Assembly (NCBI RefSeq): GCF_010499455.1
Contig: NZ_JAAGOH010000001.1
Span: 124,001 to 188,000 of the forward strand
Direction: 5' to 3'
DNA length: 64,000 bases
Origin: Ideonella livida
GTDB lineage: Bacteria > Pseudomonadota > Gammaproteobacteria > Burkholderiales > Burkholderiaceae_C
Under the pieces are notes generated by a model. That model did no database searches, was not told the origin of the DNA, and saw only the letters and a list, made by a program, of their open reading frames with translations. A program made the position numbers and the translations under genes. Positions 49,782 to 59,113 of the stretch are shown here, in pieces. Within the stretch, counting starts at the first letter, position 1; each line of letters begins with the position of its first letter.

Positions 49782-50602
49782 CACTGGAGCCCCAAAAGGT
49801 CGGTCTCGAGCGCAATGGGGAAGTCCCCGAGCATCAGTAGCCCGTCCAACAGGGTTTGGTAGTCGGCACCGTCCAGAGAGAGCATGACCGCTGCAGGCGT
49901 GTCCTCCGAGATGGCCATCGGCGCGCCCAACTGCTCCACCACGGACAGGCCTGCGGACGGGTAGCCTGCGCCGCTGTTGTCATCGATGTGCGGCAGCGTG
50001 GCCACAAGGTCCAGATCAATGTGAAGGACCGTGGTGCTGAATTGCTCCTGGGCGTCAGCACTGGCGTAGGCGTCGCCGGATCGGACAGAGCACGGCCATG
50101 ACAGGCCAGCACCTGCGGCCGCCTCGTAACGGAAGGACTGGCCCTGCACGTCGGCAACCCAGGCCAGGAACTGCGCCGCGATGTCGGCTGCCGTCTCCGA
50201 CTCTGCCGCCACGATCACCACCTGAGCCCGGCGCATGGCCCGAGTCGTGCGCAGTTTGACCCAGCGGCCATCGTCCAGGCGAACGAACTGAGGGCGGGCG
50301 ACATTGACGCCACCCTCCTCCGCTGGGGCCGGCTGGGTGTCCTTCGCCAAGGCCAAGAACATCACCGGCAAGAATGCGGACGTGGCGCCGCCAGGGCGGT
50401 TGGAGTTTTTGCGCCACGCCCCGAGCATGTCCGAGACCGCATCGATCATGCGGTCCGGGACGAATGCAATCGCTGGCTGCCCGTTGTCCCGCGTAGCCCA
50501 ATGCCTCCCCGCTTCTGTCGTCGGGATGTACCACGACGAGCGGAACTGGAGGATCCACCGAGCGAAGCCGGCCTTCACCGGCAGGAAGGGGCCGTCACCC
50601 AC
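49781..50602 (-). CDS. hypothetical structural-block protein (273 aa)
   Basis: GTG 50602 chosen because it overlaps the upstream stop region (8 bases). Begins GDGPFLPVKAGFARWILQFR after the start; includes RAMRRAQVVIVAAESETAAD and LHIDLDLVATLPHIDDNSG. The longer frame upstream is Arg/Pro-rich antisense. Function unknown. Confidence 0.55.
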   Translation of the reverse strand: MGDGPFLPVKAGFARWILQFRSSWYIPTTEAGRHWATRDNGQPAIAFVPDRMIDAVSDMLGAWRKNSNRPGGATSAFLPVMFLALAKDTQPAPAEEGGVNVARPQFVRLDDGRWVKLRTTRAMRRAQVVIVAAESETAADIAAQFLAWVADVQGQSFRYEAAAGAGLSWPCSVRSGDAYASADAQEQFSTTVLHIDLDLVATLPHIDDNSGAGYPSAGLSVVEQLGAPMAISEDTPAAVMLSLDGADYQTLLDGLLMLGDFPIALETDLLGLQ

Positions 50603-51476
50603 GGCGGTGCACCAGCGAAATCGCCCCGGCCAGGCTGGCCGCGGACTGCGTCTCAACGGAGGCGTTCTCCGAGGGAGCCTCTTCGCGCCGGGCGAGAAGC
50701 ATGCCGGAGAAGTCCGCCGCCTTGTCCGCAAAGGAGGCGCCTGCAGGGGTCATGGACGGCCGCTGGAAACTGTGGGCGGAATCGAGCGCTTGGCGCAGCG
50801 CCGCAGCATCAGGCCGACGAGCCAGCAGGCCCAGCAGATAGGACTGCTCCCCGGACATGGTGGCCAGTTCAGCCATCACCCGCTCCAGCTCGCCGCGCGT
50901 CTGAGCCAGGGCCGAATCCAGGGCGGCGAGCTCTTCGGCATGCTGCTGCACCACGCCGTCGAAGGCGGATAGGTCCACGCCCGCCCCTTCGCGAGCCGAG
51001 TCCAGCGCGTATCCGCGGTTGGTGGTGAAGTTCGGCTCGCTCACATAGTCGAAGCCGTGGAAGTTGGTGGGGTAGTCACAGTCCGTCCGTCCCGCCGCGA
51101 GCGAGATGGCGGAGGAAAAGCCACCGACCTTAGACGCCCACATACTGGCGGCGGTGCGCCCCGTCAGGGTGTCCAGAAACTCGGTCTGGTGGAGGATCTC
51201 ACCCTCGGGCGAAGCCTCCAGGCGCACCGTGACCACCGCAGGCTCAAGCGGGACAACTTTGCCTTGGTCGATCACGGCCTCTTTGGGCTCCATCCCCCAA
51301 CGCTCCCGCGTCCAGTGCCCGAGGTAGCCGCGCAGATCCCGGTTTCGCACCCGCTCTTGCACGGCGGGGCTGTTGATGATCTGCGCCAGCCGCGCAGTAT
51401 CAAATGCCCGCGGGAGTCCGCGATGCTTTCGCCCGCGGTCTTTGACGTTGAATTTGATTGGATCGAGTCGCAGCAT
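50595..51476 (-). CDS. hypothetical virion protein (293 aa)
   Basis: ATG 51476 has AAAGGACGCATC upstream (MLRLDPIKFNVKDRGRKHRG). Middle region SLAAGRTDCDYPTNFHGFDY and a helical coil LDSALAQTRGELERVMAELA. Could be a head or tail assembly protein; no firm family. Confidence 0.55.
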   Translation of the reverse strand: MLRLDPIKFNVKDRGRKHRGLPRAFDTARLAQIINSPAVQERVRNRDLRGYLGHWTRERWGMEPKEAVIDQGKVVPLEPAVVTVRLEASPEGEILHQTEFLDTLTGRTAASMWASKVGGFSSAISLAAGRTDCDYPTNFHGFDYVSEPNFTTNRGYALDSAREGAGVDLSAFDGVVQQHAEELAALDSALAQTRGELERVMAELATMSGEQSYLLGLLARRPDAAALRQALDSAHSFQRPSMTPAGASFADKAADFSGMLLARREEAPSENASVETQSAASLAGAISLVHRRG

Positions 51477-51489
51477 GATGCGTCCTTTG

Positions 51490-53088
51490 TCAGTACCACA
51501 TACAGGCCAGCAGGCCGACACTGCGGGGGGCCGTTTCGTTTTCGCCGGTGCCGCCAATCAGCTTGGCCTGGCCAGAGTTGTTCTCCGGGGCGCCGGTGTA
51601 CGCTGGGTGCACAGACACGGTGCCGTTGCCCTCGGTCGCAATACCGCCGTCCGGGTCGGTGTCGCCGTTGCCAGTGCCCGCGATGTACGGGTGGCCGTGC
51701 AGGCGCAGCTTGTCGCCCACCCATGCGCCGATCCCGCGCCCCGGCTCAACACCAGCGCCCCGGTCGGCAAATCGAGCGAACTCGCCCCCGAAGCGCGGCA
51801 TGCGAAAAGTGCTCCAGCCATCGCCCGAACTGAACATGGTGTGGCTCCCCCCACCAGCCAGCCACACCGCGTCTGAAACGACCTTGCCGGCCGCCTGGGC
51901 GTGGCCCCAGAGTTCCCCGTACTGGCCGTCTCGGGCGAGCAACTGCCCGGCGATCTCGACGGACCCGGCGGGCGCGCTCTCGCCGTAGTGCCCAAATACC
52001 TGGCCAACCGGCCGGCACGCCCGCACCGCGGCCGCCACACTGGCGTTGATCATGTCCTGCACCTGCGAGACGCTCAGGTGCGCCGTCTCGCCGGTGTGTT
52101 GCCCAATGGCAGTGCTTGCCGCATCTGCCAGCAACTCGGTCATGTCCACATCCACCGTGGTGCCATCGTTCATGGCGAGCGTGAGCACGTTGCTCCATTG
52201 GTTGTAGCTCGCCAACCCCTGCAGGTACTTGTCCCCTGGGAGACTCGACAACTGGGAGGCGACGTAGGCCTCCAACTGCTGCTTGGGAACCGCATGCAAC
52301 GCCGCCGAAGCATTGCCGGGGAGTTGCAGCGCCCCCAGCATCGCCACGCTGCCATCGCGCTTGACCACCTCGGCGTCATCAGCAGCATTGATGTTGGCTC
52401 GCGCCCGGGACCTTGCCGTCACGTCCAGCGACTGCATCGCATCGTGGCGCAGGTAAAGCCCATCGTGCCCCGGGGACTCCGCGTGTGCGGCCATGGCGAG
52501 GGCCATCGTCCCAGCCTTCTCGGCTGCCACGTTGGCCCGGGCCTGAGCTTGACTCACATCGGAGAGGGACTGGGGGGCATCGTGGCGGACGTACTGCCCG
52601 TGCGGGTCCGCGTGCTCTGTGTGGGCATGCATGACCGAGGCGTCATAGCCCGATGAGGGGTCAACCGTGACCGTCACGCTACCCGCCGGAACTTCGCTCA
52701 GGTCAAGCGTCCAGGACGATGCAAGGTCCACATCAGCCCCGCCACGATGGGCGCAAACCCAACCCGGGGCCGAGTACACGGCAAACAGCACGCCGCCAGC
52801 AGACGGCGCCCCCCCGATGTAGAACCCCACCTCGGTCGCTTGGTACTGCGCCCCAGCGAAGCCGCTGGCAAGGGCCGTCAGAGTGGCAGAACTGCCAGTC
52901 GACGCGCCATAGGTGATCTGGCACACCTCCACCGGCTGGACCAAGGAGGTCTGAGACTGGGCGGGCACGTAGCCCGCCGCTTTGCCCAGCACGACGTGCG
53001 TAACGGAAATCGACTCACCCGCGGCATAAGCCGCCGATGCGGCAGCCTTGCCAACGGTGGTCAGGATCGGGGTGACAGGGAGCGCCAT
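51490..53088 (-). CDS. tail fibre with collar domain (532 aa)
   Basis: N-terminal domain (MALPVTPILTTVGKAAASAA; GYVPAQSQTS) fits the baseplate-attaching tail-fibre N-domain. The middle carries repeated H-A-x-x-x-D-P/x-H-G-x-Y-x-R-H-D units (TEHADPHGQYVRHDA; AAHAESPGHDGLYLRHDAMQ). The C-terminal 170 residues match tail-collar domains (VGQVFGHYGESAPAGSVEIA; FRMPRFGGEFARFADRGAG; HGHPYIAGTGNG). It binds the host surface. Late element immediately upstream. Confidence 0.8.
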   Translation of the reverse strand: MALPVTPILTTVGKAAASAAYAAGESISVTHVVLGKAAGYVPAQSQTSLVQPVEVCQITYGASTGSSATLTALASGFAGAQYQATEVGFYIGGAPSAGGVLFAVYSAPGWVCAHRGGADVDLASSWTLDLSEVPAGSVTVTVDPSSGYDASVMHAHTEHADPHGQYVRHDAPQSLSDVSQAQARANVAAEKAGTMALAMAAHAESPGHDGLYLRHDAMQSLDVTARSRARANINAADDAEVVKRDGSVAMLGALQLPGNASAALHAVPKQQLEAYVASQLSSLPGDKYLQGLASYNQWSNVLTLAMNDGTTVDVDMTELLADAASTAIGQHTGETAHLSVSQVQDMINASVAAAVRACRPVGQVFGHYGESAPAGSVEIAGQLLARDGQYGELWGHAQAAGKVVSDAVWLAGGGSHTMFSSGDGWSTFRMPRFGGEFARFADRGAGVEPGRGIGAWVGDKLRLHGHPYIAGTGNGDTDPDGGIATEGNGTVSVHPAYTGAPENNSGQAKLIGGTGENETAPRSVGLLACMWY

Positions 53089-53136
53089 GACTCGACTGTC
53101 ATGGCACGAGTAGACACAGACCCCGCCGGATTACCG
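53089..53136 (-). promoter_or_regulatory. bipartite late element (tail fibre)
   Basis: CGGTAA, 31 bases, ACAGTCGAGTC, then the ATG at 53088. Confidence 0.6.
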
Positions 53137-53145
53137 GGGCAGCGG

Positions 53146-53625
53146 TCAGTCAAACAACCGCGTGAACGCCAGTTCCTTCAGTTCAATCCAGTCGTCCTGG
53201 TGCAACCCAGTGAGCGTGTTGAACTTGATGTTGACGCCGCTCTGGAGGGACAGGCCCTCCAGCCTGAACCACTCACCCGCACCATCTGCCTCGCCGGGAC
53301 TGGCGCCGGGGGCGCAGGTCACGACGGGGCCCATGACGGCATCTCCCACCGCGTAGGTTTGGCCGCCGTTGTACTCGGCGACCTGGTCCCCATTGACGGA
53401 CACGGAGCCGGCAGCATAGGGGACATGGACGGAGCCGTCCACATTGCCCCCCAGGCCGCCGACCGTGGTGATGAAGGCCCCGTAGGCAGCCAGCGGGTAA
53501 GACGGGTCCACGGGGATGGCGTAGAACACCCGCAGGCCCTTGGCTGCTGGCGCCAGGACGCCATTGATCGCATCGATCAAGGCCTGACGGCTCACGAAGG
53601 CTCGGTAGGTCACAGCAACGCTCAT
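53146..53625 (-). CDS. hypothetical tail-region protein (159 aa)
   Basis: MSVAVTYRAFVSRQALIDAI; beta-rich, with EYNGGQTYAVGDAVMGPVVT resembling carbohydrate-binding-like loops. GAGAAGCGCT precedes the ATG. Between fibre genes; probable fibre accessory protein. Confidence 0.55.
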   Translation of the reverse strand: MSVAVTYRAFVSRQALIDAINGVLAPAAKGLRVFYAIPVDPSYPLAAYGAFITTVGGLGGNVDGSVHVPYAAGSVSVNGDQVAEYNGGQTYAVGDAVMGPVVTCAPGASPGEADGAGEWFRLEGLSLQSGVNIKFNTLTGLHQDDWIELKELAFTRLFD

Positions 53626-53653
53626 AGCGCTTCTCTTTCAATATGAATGATGA

Positions 53654-53701
53654 GTGCGAAGCATGCGGCCGCCGCTCCTGATAAACCTGCAGCAGTTACC
53701 G
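53654..53701 (-). promoter_or_regulatory. bipartite late element (weak second half)
   Basis: CGGTAA six bases after the upstream stop; second block CATGCT is off by one. The start codon of the next gene is 71 bases away with its own ribosome site. Confidence 0.4.
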
Positions 53702-53706
53702 CCTGG

Positions 53707-54291
53707 TCAGCTTGAGAGCTTGTACTGCATCCGGCAAGCGAGGCTCATCCCAATTCTGTCCAGCCGGGACACGCCAGCCGGCAGCAGATAAATGCGGTTT
53801 TCGTTGGAATATCGCTCGCGTTGCAATCGAACGCACAGCCAACCATCCCGAACATAGGCAAGGACAACGTCACTTCCCGAAATGAATTCGGCCCGCTTGT
53901 CGTCAAGCGAAATACGCGGGGACGTGGCCCCTGGGATTGGCAGGAAAACCATTGATGATTCAAGAGGGTCATACCACCAAAGCCATGCACCAGCACGGTC
54001 CATGAACGTGACACATGGCCGCATAAGTTGGTCGAAGGCAAGCCCTATGTGCCAGATACCAGGCCTGGAAAACAGCGCAGTCGCCTCGGCAATGTCGTCT
54101 TCCGGCGCGCACATTACTGAATCACCGGCCAACCATGCGCGCCACACACGGACCTCATGCCCGGCAGAGGAGTCGGAGATGGCCTGGCCTCCGAGTTCGA
54201 AGTCAGTTGTCGGCGTAGGTCTCGGCCAATCGTCTGGAGACCTGAACTGCCCAGCCGCCGAAACAATCGTCACCACTGGATCAACCAGCAT
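53707..54291 (-). CDS. hypothetical tail-region protein (194 aa)
   Basis: ATG 54291 (MLVDPVVTIVSAAGQFRSPD) overlaps the fibre stop by 11 bases; the longer upstream frame is antisense-like. WLAGDSVMCAPEDDIAEATA and WLWWYDPLESSMVFLPIPGA suggest a folded beta domain. Fibre-block protein of unknown role; lower GC than neighbours. Confidence 0.55.
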   Translation of the reverse strand: MLVDPVVTIVSAAGQFRSPDDWPRPTPTTDFELGGQAISDSSAGHEVRVWRAWLAGDSVMCAPEDDIAEATALFSRPGIWHIGLAFDQLMRPCVTFMDRAGAWLWWYDPLESSMVFLPIPGATSPRISLDDKRAEFISGSDVVLAYVRDGWLCVRLQRERYSNENRIYLLPAGVSRLDRIGMSLACRMQYKLSS

Positions 54292-55192
54292 AGCGCGACC
54301 AGGTGGCAGTGACGGAATAGGTGAGAACGTTGGTCGAAACCTTGTTGAGCGTTGCCGGGAACTCAACCTGGAAAGTTCCGAGGCCTGTGATCGTGTGCAC
54401 GATGCTTCTGAAGCCGCCTGTGGCGTTGTTCCCCTGGGTGAGGCCCCACGTGACGTTCCAAGTTCGACTGAGCGAATTTGCCACGTATGTTGTGGCCACG
54501 TAGGTCCAATTGGCGGAGGACATGGAGAGCACCGTTCCACTCGGAGTCCCGGTAATCGCCCCCAGAGTACCCGAGTAGTTCCACATGTTGGAGGACATAC
54601 TGATGGCGGCGAGTGAACCGCTCCAGTAAGTCGATTCAGCACAGCGCGCAGCTCGGATCGTCGCACTACCGGCGGCCACTCCGTTGACGGTGACGGGCAC
54701 CACAACATCCTCTGTCGGCACGTAGACGCGGCGCTGGTAGGTCACATCCAGGCTGTCCTCCGCCGTCTTCGTGATCGTCACCGGGTTCCCGTTCGAGTCC
54801 TTGAAAAGCGCATGCGAGAACGGGACCGTTGCCGTGCCGAACCAAACGTCGGTCAGATTCCCGGTGCCGGCTCCTGCTGCAAATCGCCAGGTCTGGGTCG
54901 TGTACCCGTAATAGGGCGCCGTGGTCGTGACACCGCTGGTTGAAGAAAACACCGAAGTGGCCGTGGCAGCGACATTGGAATATGCCGAATCGGTAACGGC
55001 CGGGGTTGCAGTGCCAGTGCCGATATGGCACTGAGGATGCGGTGAGTTCGTCGCCATGCTGTTCAAGCCGGCGTCTGTGATGACGTTGGGGAACCACTCC
55101 AGCTGCTGCTTGATGTTCCCGAATTTGTCGCGAACAGTCGCGCAGATCATGCCCTGAACGCCAAAGCAGACGGGGATATTGATTTCACTCAT
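54281..55192 (-). CDS. tail fibre or receptor-binding protein (303 aa)
   Basis: MSEINIPVCFGVQGMICATV. The N-terminal 130 residues include NVITDAGLNSMATNSPHPQC and HIGTGTATPAVTDSAYSNVA, common in distal fibre proteins; the rest is Ser/Thr/Gly-rich beta structure. Overlaps the repeat protein upstream (ATGA). Confidence 0.6.
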   Translation of the reverse strand: MSEINIPVCFGVQGMICATVRDKFGNIKQQLEWFPNVITDAGLNSMATNSPHPQCHIGTGTATPAVTDSAYSNVAATATSVFSSTSGVTTTAPYYGYTTQTWRFAAGAGTGNLTDVWFGTATVPFSHALFKDSNGNPVTITKTAEDSLDVTYQRRVYVPTEDVVVPVTVNGVAAGSATIRAARCAESTYWSGSLAAISMSSNMWNYSGTLGAITGTPSGTVLSMSSANWTYVATTYVANSLSRTWNVTWGLTQGNNATGGFRSIVHTITGLGTFQVEFPATLNKVSTNVLTYSVTATWSRYAG

Positions 55193-55617
55193 GACAGTGT
55201 GATTCCAGAAATAGACACGCTTGGGTTGATGGATTCAACTTGCATTTCAGCCGAAATCAGAGCATCCCGAAGAACGACGCCGCCAATTGCAAATGAGGCG
55301 GAAATTGCCTCAGTCGTGGTGCCGGCATTAATCAGAGCATCCCGAAGAACGACGCCGCCGACAGAGAAGGCGGGCACGACGGATTCCGTCGTGGTGCCAG
55401 CGTCCAGCAGCGAAGTTCTAAGAACGATACCCCCCAGAGAGATTGCGGAAGTAATCGCATCCGGCTCGACCGAAGCCGTCCCATCAATCAGTCGAAGCCC
55501 ACCCACCTCGATCTGCGGGACAACGGAATCGGTGGTGACGTTGGCGGGATAGAGGAGGCTGGTCTGCACCTCACTGCGCAGGACGCCGCAGAGGGGAAGC
55601 GGGGCACCGAATATCAC
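55189..55617 (-). CDS. repeat-containing fibre protein (142 aa)
   Basis: GTG 55617 overlaps the previous stop (GTGA). From residue 45 on, imperfect units of about 26 residues follow each other: GGIVLRTSLLDAGTTTES, GGVVLRDALINAGTTTEA, GGVVLRDALISAEMQVES, then SGITLS. The DNA is also repeated around 55261 and 55331. Probably a short beta-repeat fibre piece. Confidence 0.65.
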   Translation of the reverse strand: MIFGAPLPLCGVLRSEVQTSLLYPANVTTDSVVPQIEVGGLRLIDGTASVEPDAITSAISLGGIVLRTSLLDAGTTTESVVPAFSVGGVVLRDALINAGTTTEAISASFAIGGVVLRDALISAEMQVESINPSVSISGITLS

Positions 55618-56672
55618 GCAGCCTCCCGAACGCCATGACCTCCAACCCACACGTCATCCACCGAATCCCGAACAAAGCTGAACAGGTCTCGGCCTCCAGC
55701 TGATGTCGCCGCCACGGGCGCATCCCCCAAGGTGACGAGGAAGGCCGGGTCAAAGGTCAGGACGCGCCCGCCAATTTCGTCCTGCAGAACATGCAACGTG
55801 ATCGCGGGACATCCAATTGCACCTGTGGGCCGACTCACGTTCGCATTGCCAATCAGCCGCATGCGAAACACATTTGTGCCAGTGGCGAGGTTGAGGGCGA
55901 CCGCGCCGAGGACATCCCCCAGGTCCGTGATGCCGACGGACTGGGTTCGGCTGAAGGTGTTTGCTGTCGAAAGCCCGGCCTTCGTCTGCTCCAGGGTATC
56001 CACGGCGGCCTGAAGGGCCGCAACAGCGGCACTGTGCGCGGCGCCCGTGACGTATCCCGTCAAAATCTGTGTCAAATCGGCCGCGGACACCTTCCCTCCA
56101 ATGAGGGTCAGCAGGTCGGAGATGATCTCTGGGTTTCCCAGGAGCGCGGCAGCCAGTTCCTCGACGGTATCCAGCACAGCAGGGCTGGTGCCCACCAGGC
56201 GGTCGATTGCGGCAGCGATTGCAGCGTCTCGATCCTGAGTGATCTTGGCGACCAGCGACTGGTGGGCTGAGCTGCTCCCGTCGTGAGACGCAAGCGCACC
56301 AGACGCGTCGCCATCTGCCCCATGGAGCGATTGCAACCACTCCGATTCAGTCCCCTCAAAACCATTCGCCAAGGCCGCAGCATAGGCGCTCTGCCCGGCG
56401 GGCCCTTGAGGTCCTGGGGGACCTTGAATTCCGTCCTCGCCAAGGCTTTGCACCTGGTTGCCATCTGCGTCGATCAACCGGCCATCCGCCGTGACGCCAA
56501 GGACCGCCACCACTCCGGCGGCAACCTGAGCGCTTGTGGCGTGGGGTGTGGTTTTGTGGTTGTCGAATTGTTCCGATGACACTGCATAGATGGCCTCGCG
56601 CAGAGCGTCACGCTCCTCCATTGACGCTGCGACGTAGGCGCGGCGCTTGACAATCTTCAGGTCCTTGGCCAT
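55614..56672 (-). CDS. collagen-motif tail fibre protein (352 aa)
   Basis: MAKDLKIVKRRAYVAASMEE. A short collagen-like stretch GPPGPQGPAGQ lies near residue 85, followed by helical coiled-coil repeats (residues 120-235) and a globular beta end (VFRMRLIGNANVSRPTGAIG). Trimeric fibre, attached next to baseplate genes. Confidence 0.65.
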   Translation of the reverse strand: MAKDLKIVKRRAYVAASMEERDALREAIYAVSSEQFDNHKTTPHATSAQVAAGVVAVLGVTADGRLIDADGNQVQSLGEDGIQGPPGPQGPAGQSAYAAALANGFEGTESEWLQSLHGADGDASGALASHDGSSSAHQSLVAKITQDRDAAIAAAIDRLVGTSPAVLDTVEELAAALLGNPEIISDLLTLIGGKVSAADLTQILTGYVTGAAHSAAVAALQAAVDTLEQTKAGLSTANTFSRTQSVGITDLGDVLGAVALNLATGTNVFRMRLIGNANVSRPTGAIGCPAITLHVLQDEIGGRVLTFDPAFLVTLGDAPVAATSAGGRDLFSFVRDSVDDVWVGGHGVREAA

Positions 56673-57319
56673 CAGTTTCTCGCGATGATGCTGGGGGCCG
56701 AATACACGTCAACGGCCCGGTAAAGGGTTGCGATCCCGACTTCCCGCTCCGCCTTGCGAAGCAGGGCCACGAGTAGGAGGAATCGAGCCGCGAGGAGGGA
56801 GCGCAAGCTGCCGCGGGTTTGGAGCAGGTCTGCGCCACTGGCGTCATCGCCGTTGATCTGGACAAGCACACGGCTGGTGAGCCAACGCCCGGCAGCTGGT
56901 GTCAGGGCCAGTCCGGAGGGGTAGGCTTTGGCGGCGTCGTGCCAGAGCTGGGCGCACTCCCACATGTCAGGCCAGAGCATCTGCAGGTACTGGGTGAGCA
57001 TGTGCAGGCCACGGCGGGGGTTTCGCGCCTTCCACTGCCGGTAGAGCTGCCGGGTGTACGCCTCTTCGGCCCCCGGCCGGTCAAACGCCAGGCCGTCGGC
57101 CGTGATCGCCTGCCTCAGCACGCTCATGTGTGCTCTGTGCGGGATGGCCTGAGACTCCACCGCGGTCAGGGACGGGCGGATCATGGCGGAGAAGACCTCG
57201 CTGAAGATGGCCTTGAGGGCTTCCTCTCGGGCGTCTGCGGCGTGACTCTCGCGCAAGGGCCCGAGCGCAGGGGGGATCTCCTGGGCGGGCGTCAGGGGGG
57301 ATGGCTCAAACTCGGTCAT
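56672..57319 (-). CDS. baseplate/tail protein I-like (215 aa)
   Basis: ATG 57319 (MTEFEPSPLTPAQEIPPALG) overlaps the J stop (ATGA). Contains HMSVLRQAITADGLAFDRPG and RRGLHMLTQYLQMLWPDMWE. Gene order J then I matches P2-like baseplates; the sequence only partly resembles family members. Confidence 0.6.
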   Translation of the reverse strand: MTEFEPSPLTPAQEIPPALGPLRESHAADAREEALKAIFSEVFSAMIRPSLTAVESQAIPHRAHMSVLRQAITADGLAFDRPGAEEAYTRQLYRQWKARNPRRGLHMLTQYLQMLWPDMWECAQLWHDAAKAYPSGLALTPAAGRWLTSRVLVQINGDDASGADLLQTRGSLRSLLAARFLLLVALLRKAEREVGIATLYRAVDVYSAPSIIARN

Positions 57320-58755
57320 TGGGTCCAAAGCCCCGAGCTATCCGACACGCGGGAGACCGTGACGGTGATGCTGGCATCCGCGACATATCGCCAGTCTTCG
57401 GGCAAGACGGCGCCGTAGGCCCCCACGGACACGGAGTAGTCGCTGACGGTGTCCTTCAGCGCCGCGATGTTGGCCCCCAGGAGCGCATAGGCATCCCGCT
57501 GGCGCCAGGGCGCCTTGGCCAGGCCCTGGGAGGCATTGGCCGTGCCCTTGCCGTAGTGCTGCAGCAGCAGAGACCGGATCTGCGTTTCTACATCCGCGGG
57601 GTCGAAGATGGCGGGGACGGCTGCCGTCACCGTTACGGGGATCTGGCACTCGCGTGGCTCAACATGGCTGACCTGATAGCTGTCATCTGCCCGCCCAACA
57701 ATCGCGGCCACCTGGGCATTCGTTGCCGCCGCGGACTGCCCAGACACGGAAGCTGCCACAAACAGTCGGTTGATGTTGCTGGGGCTGGCTCCCCGCGCCT
57801 GTTCCTCAACCTGCTCATTCCAGACGGCCAGGAACTGCAGGTTCCCGCCCAGGTGCCGACGCAGGTAGTAGTCCCATTGCCCGCGGTAGACGGGGTTGTC
57901 GTCGTGCACACCGGGATACGCCGCCATCACCCGCAGTTGGGCGATGGTCGGAGGGTTGGCCCCGGTGTCGACCACATCGGCGAGCGTGAAGTCCAGGTAT
58001 CCATCAGCTGAGGACGACAGGTAGTCCAGCGCGAACGCTGCGCCGTCCGCAAGGTCGCCAACGGCACCAAGGCACTCCGTGACGGTGACGGTCAAGACCT
58101 CGCCGGGAATCGGGCTGTAGCCAGTGATTCCTGTGGCACCGAACCGGACGACTACCCGGCGGTACTCGTCAACTTCGACGGCGAAGACTCGCTCCCCCTC
58201 CTCCACCCCGTGAAAGCCAGGGACGTACCGATACGTGTTGCCGGCGGCATCGGCGATGGACAGCCCAACCAGGAATGCGTCGTCTGCGCTCTCAGGCACG
58301 ATCACTTCCGCGAACGGGGCGACAGACGAGACCGAGTGCGAGAACGTCCGCGAGGTGGTTTGCCGGAGGGTCAGTTGCACAGTGCCGCCCTGGGCAACAG
58401 TGGCGCCCCCCTCAAGCGCGTAGGTCCGACCCTTGGGATCCGAGAACCCGCGGCCGGTGGCCAGGGTCACGGCCGATGGCCCCGAGTTGGTGGCGATGAT
58501 CTCGACCCGAGCCGGCTTGGCCAGTGGCAGGACGCCCCGCAGGGCGGCGTCAGCCAGCACTGTCCCGTCACGGGCCTTCGTCGCCCACTCGGTCTCCGCG
58601 ATGGACACCTGAGCAGAGATCATGGCCAGCATGGCCGCCATGGCGTCCAGCGAAGCCAGGAAGGTGGGGTCTTTGGCCGCCAGCGCAGCTTTGGCAGCCG
58701 GATAGTTGGCAGCAGCTGCGGCGATGGCCGCATCAAAGTCAGCCTTGAGATACAC
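57316..58755 (-). CDS. baseplate J-like protein
   Basis: A 479-residue wedge protein from GTG 58755 (YLKADFDAAIAAAAANYPAA follows). Typical J features: AMLAMISAQVSIAETEWATK, a beta-barrel centre, and C-terminal half with VMAAYPGVHDDNPVYRGQWD, VAASVSGQSAAATNAQVAAI and a final DASITVTVSRV strand pair. A GTG at 58800 would give a longer overlap with the upstream gene. Confidence 0.85.
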   Translation of the reverse strand: MYLKADFDAAIAAAAANYPAAKAALAAKDPTFLASLDAMAAMLAMISAQVSIAETEWATKARDGTVLADAALRGVLPLAKPARVEIIATNSGPSAVTLATGRGFSDPKGRTYALEGGATVAQGGTVQLTLRQTTSRTFSHSVSSVAPFAEVIVPESADDAFLVGLSIADAAGNTYRYVPGFHGVEEGERVFAVEVDEYRRVVVRFGATGITGYSPIPGEVLTVTVTECLGAVGDLADGAAFALDYLSSSADGYLDFTLADVVDTGANPPTIAQLRVMAAYPGVHDDNPVYRGQWDYYLRRHLGGNLQFLAVWNEQVEEQARGASPSNINRLFVAASVSGQSAAATNAQVAAIVGRADDSYQVSHVEPRECQIPVTVTAAVPAIFDPADVETQIRSLLLQHYGKGTANASQGLAKAPWRQRDAYALLGANIAALKDTVSDYSVSVGAYGAVLPEDWRYVADASITVTVSRVSDSSGLWTQ

Positions 58756-59065
58756 GGACGGAGCCCCCAGCGTCGATGTAGGCCTGCACCTCTGCCGCAC
58801 TGACCTGGAGGGTCAAGGCCAGGTTGTCGGGGCCTGTCGACTCACCCAGGATCTGAACCGCGGCCGCGGGCATCATCCCGACAATGGGCACGTCCTCCCG
58901 CAGCTTTTGCTCCATGACTGTCCCGGCACCCGAGGCCAATGGGCGCATGAGCAAGGCCGGCGCGTCGAAGCCGTAGGGGCTACCGAGGTAGCCCCAGGCT
59001 GGGGTGCTGACCCAATGGGCCACCATTGCGGCAGTCCGTGCGGGCGATGCGGGCGAATCAAACAT
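58739..59065 (-). CDS. baseplate wedge protein, gp25/W-like (108 aa)
   Basis: MFDSPASPARTAAMVAHWVS; RPLASGAGTVMEQKLREDVP and the C-terminal LTLQVSAAEVQAYIDAGGSV fit the size and position of the gp25-like wedge directly before J. ATG 59065 follows a late element at the standard spacing and lacks a Shine-Dalgarno sequence. Confidence 0.6.
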   Translation of the reverse strand: MFDSPASPARTAAMVAHWVSTPAWGYLGSPYGFDAPALLMRPLASGAGTVMEQKLREDVPIVGMMPAAAVQILGESTGPDNLALTLQVSAAEVQAYIDAGGSVRVSQG

Positions 59066-59113
59066 GACGAGATGGTCGGCCCCCGCTGGGGACGACCTGC
59101 CGCCAACTTACCG
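59066..59113 (-). promoter_or_regulatory. bipartite late element (baseplate)
   Basis: CGGTAA (includes the TAA stop of the upstream gene), 31 bases, ACCATCTCGTC, then the ATG at 59065; CCCC/GGGG hairpin in the spacer. Confidence 0.6.

Noticed and set aside
53089-55617. Diversity-generating retroelement in the fibre genes
   Set aside because: No reverse transcriptase in the window and no paired template/variable repeat; the repeats found are simple tandem units.
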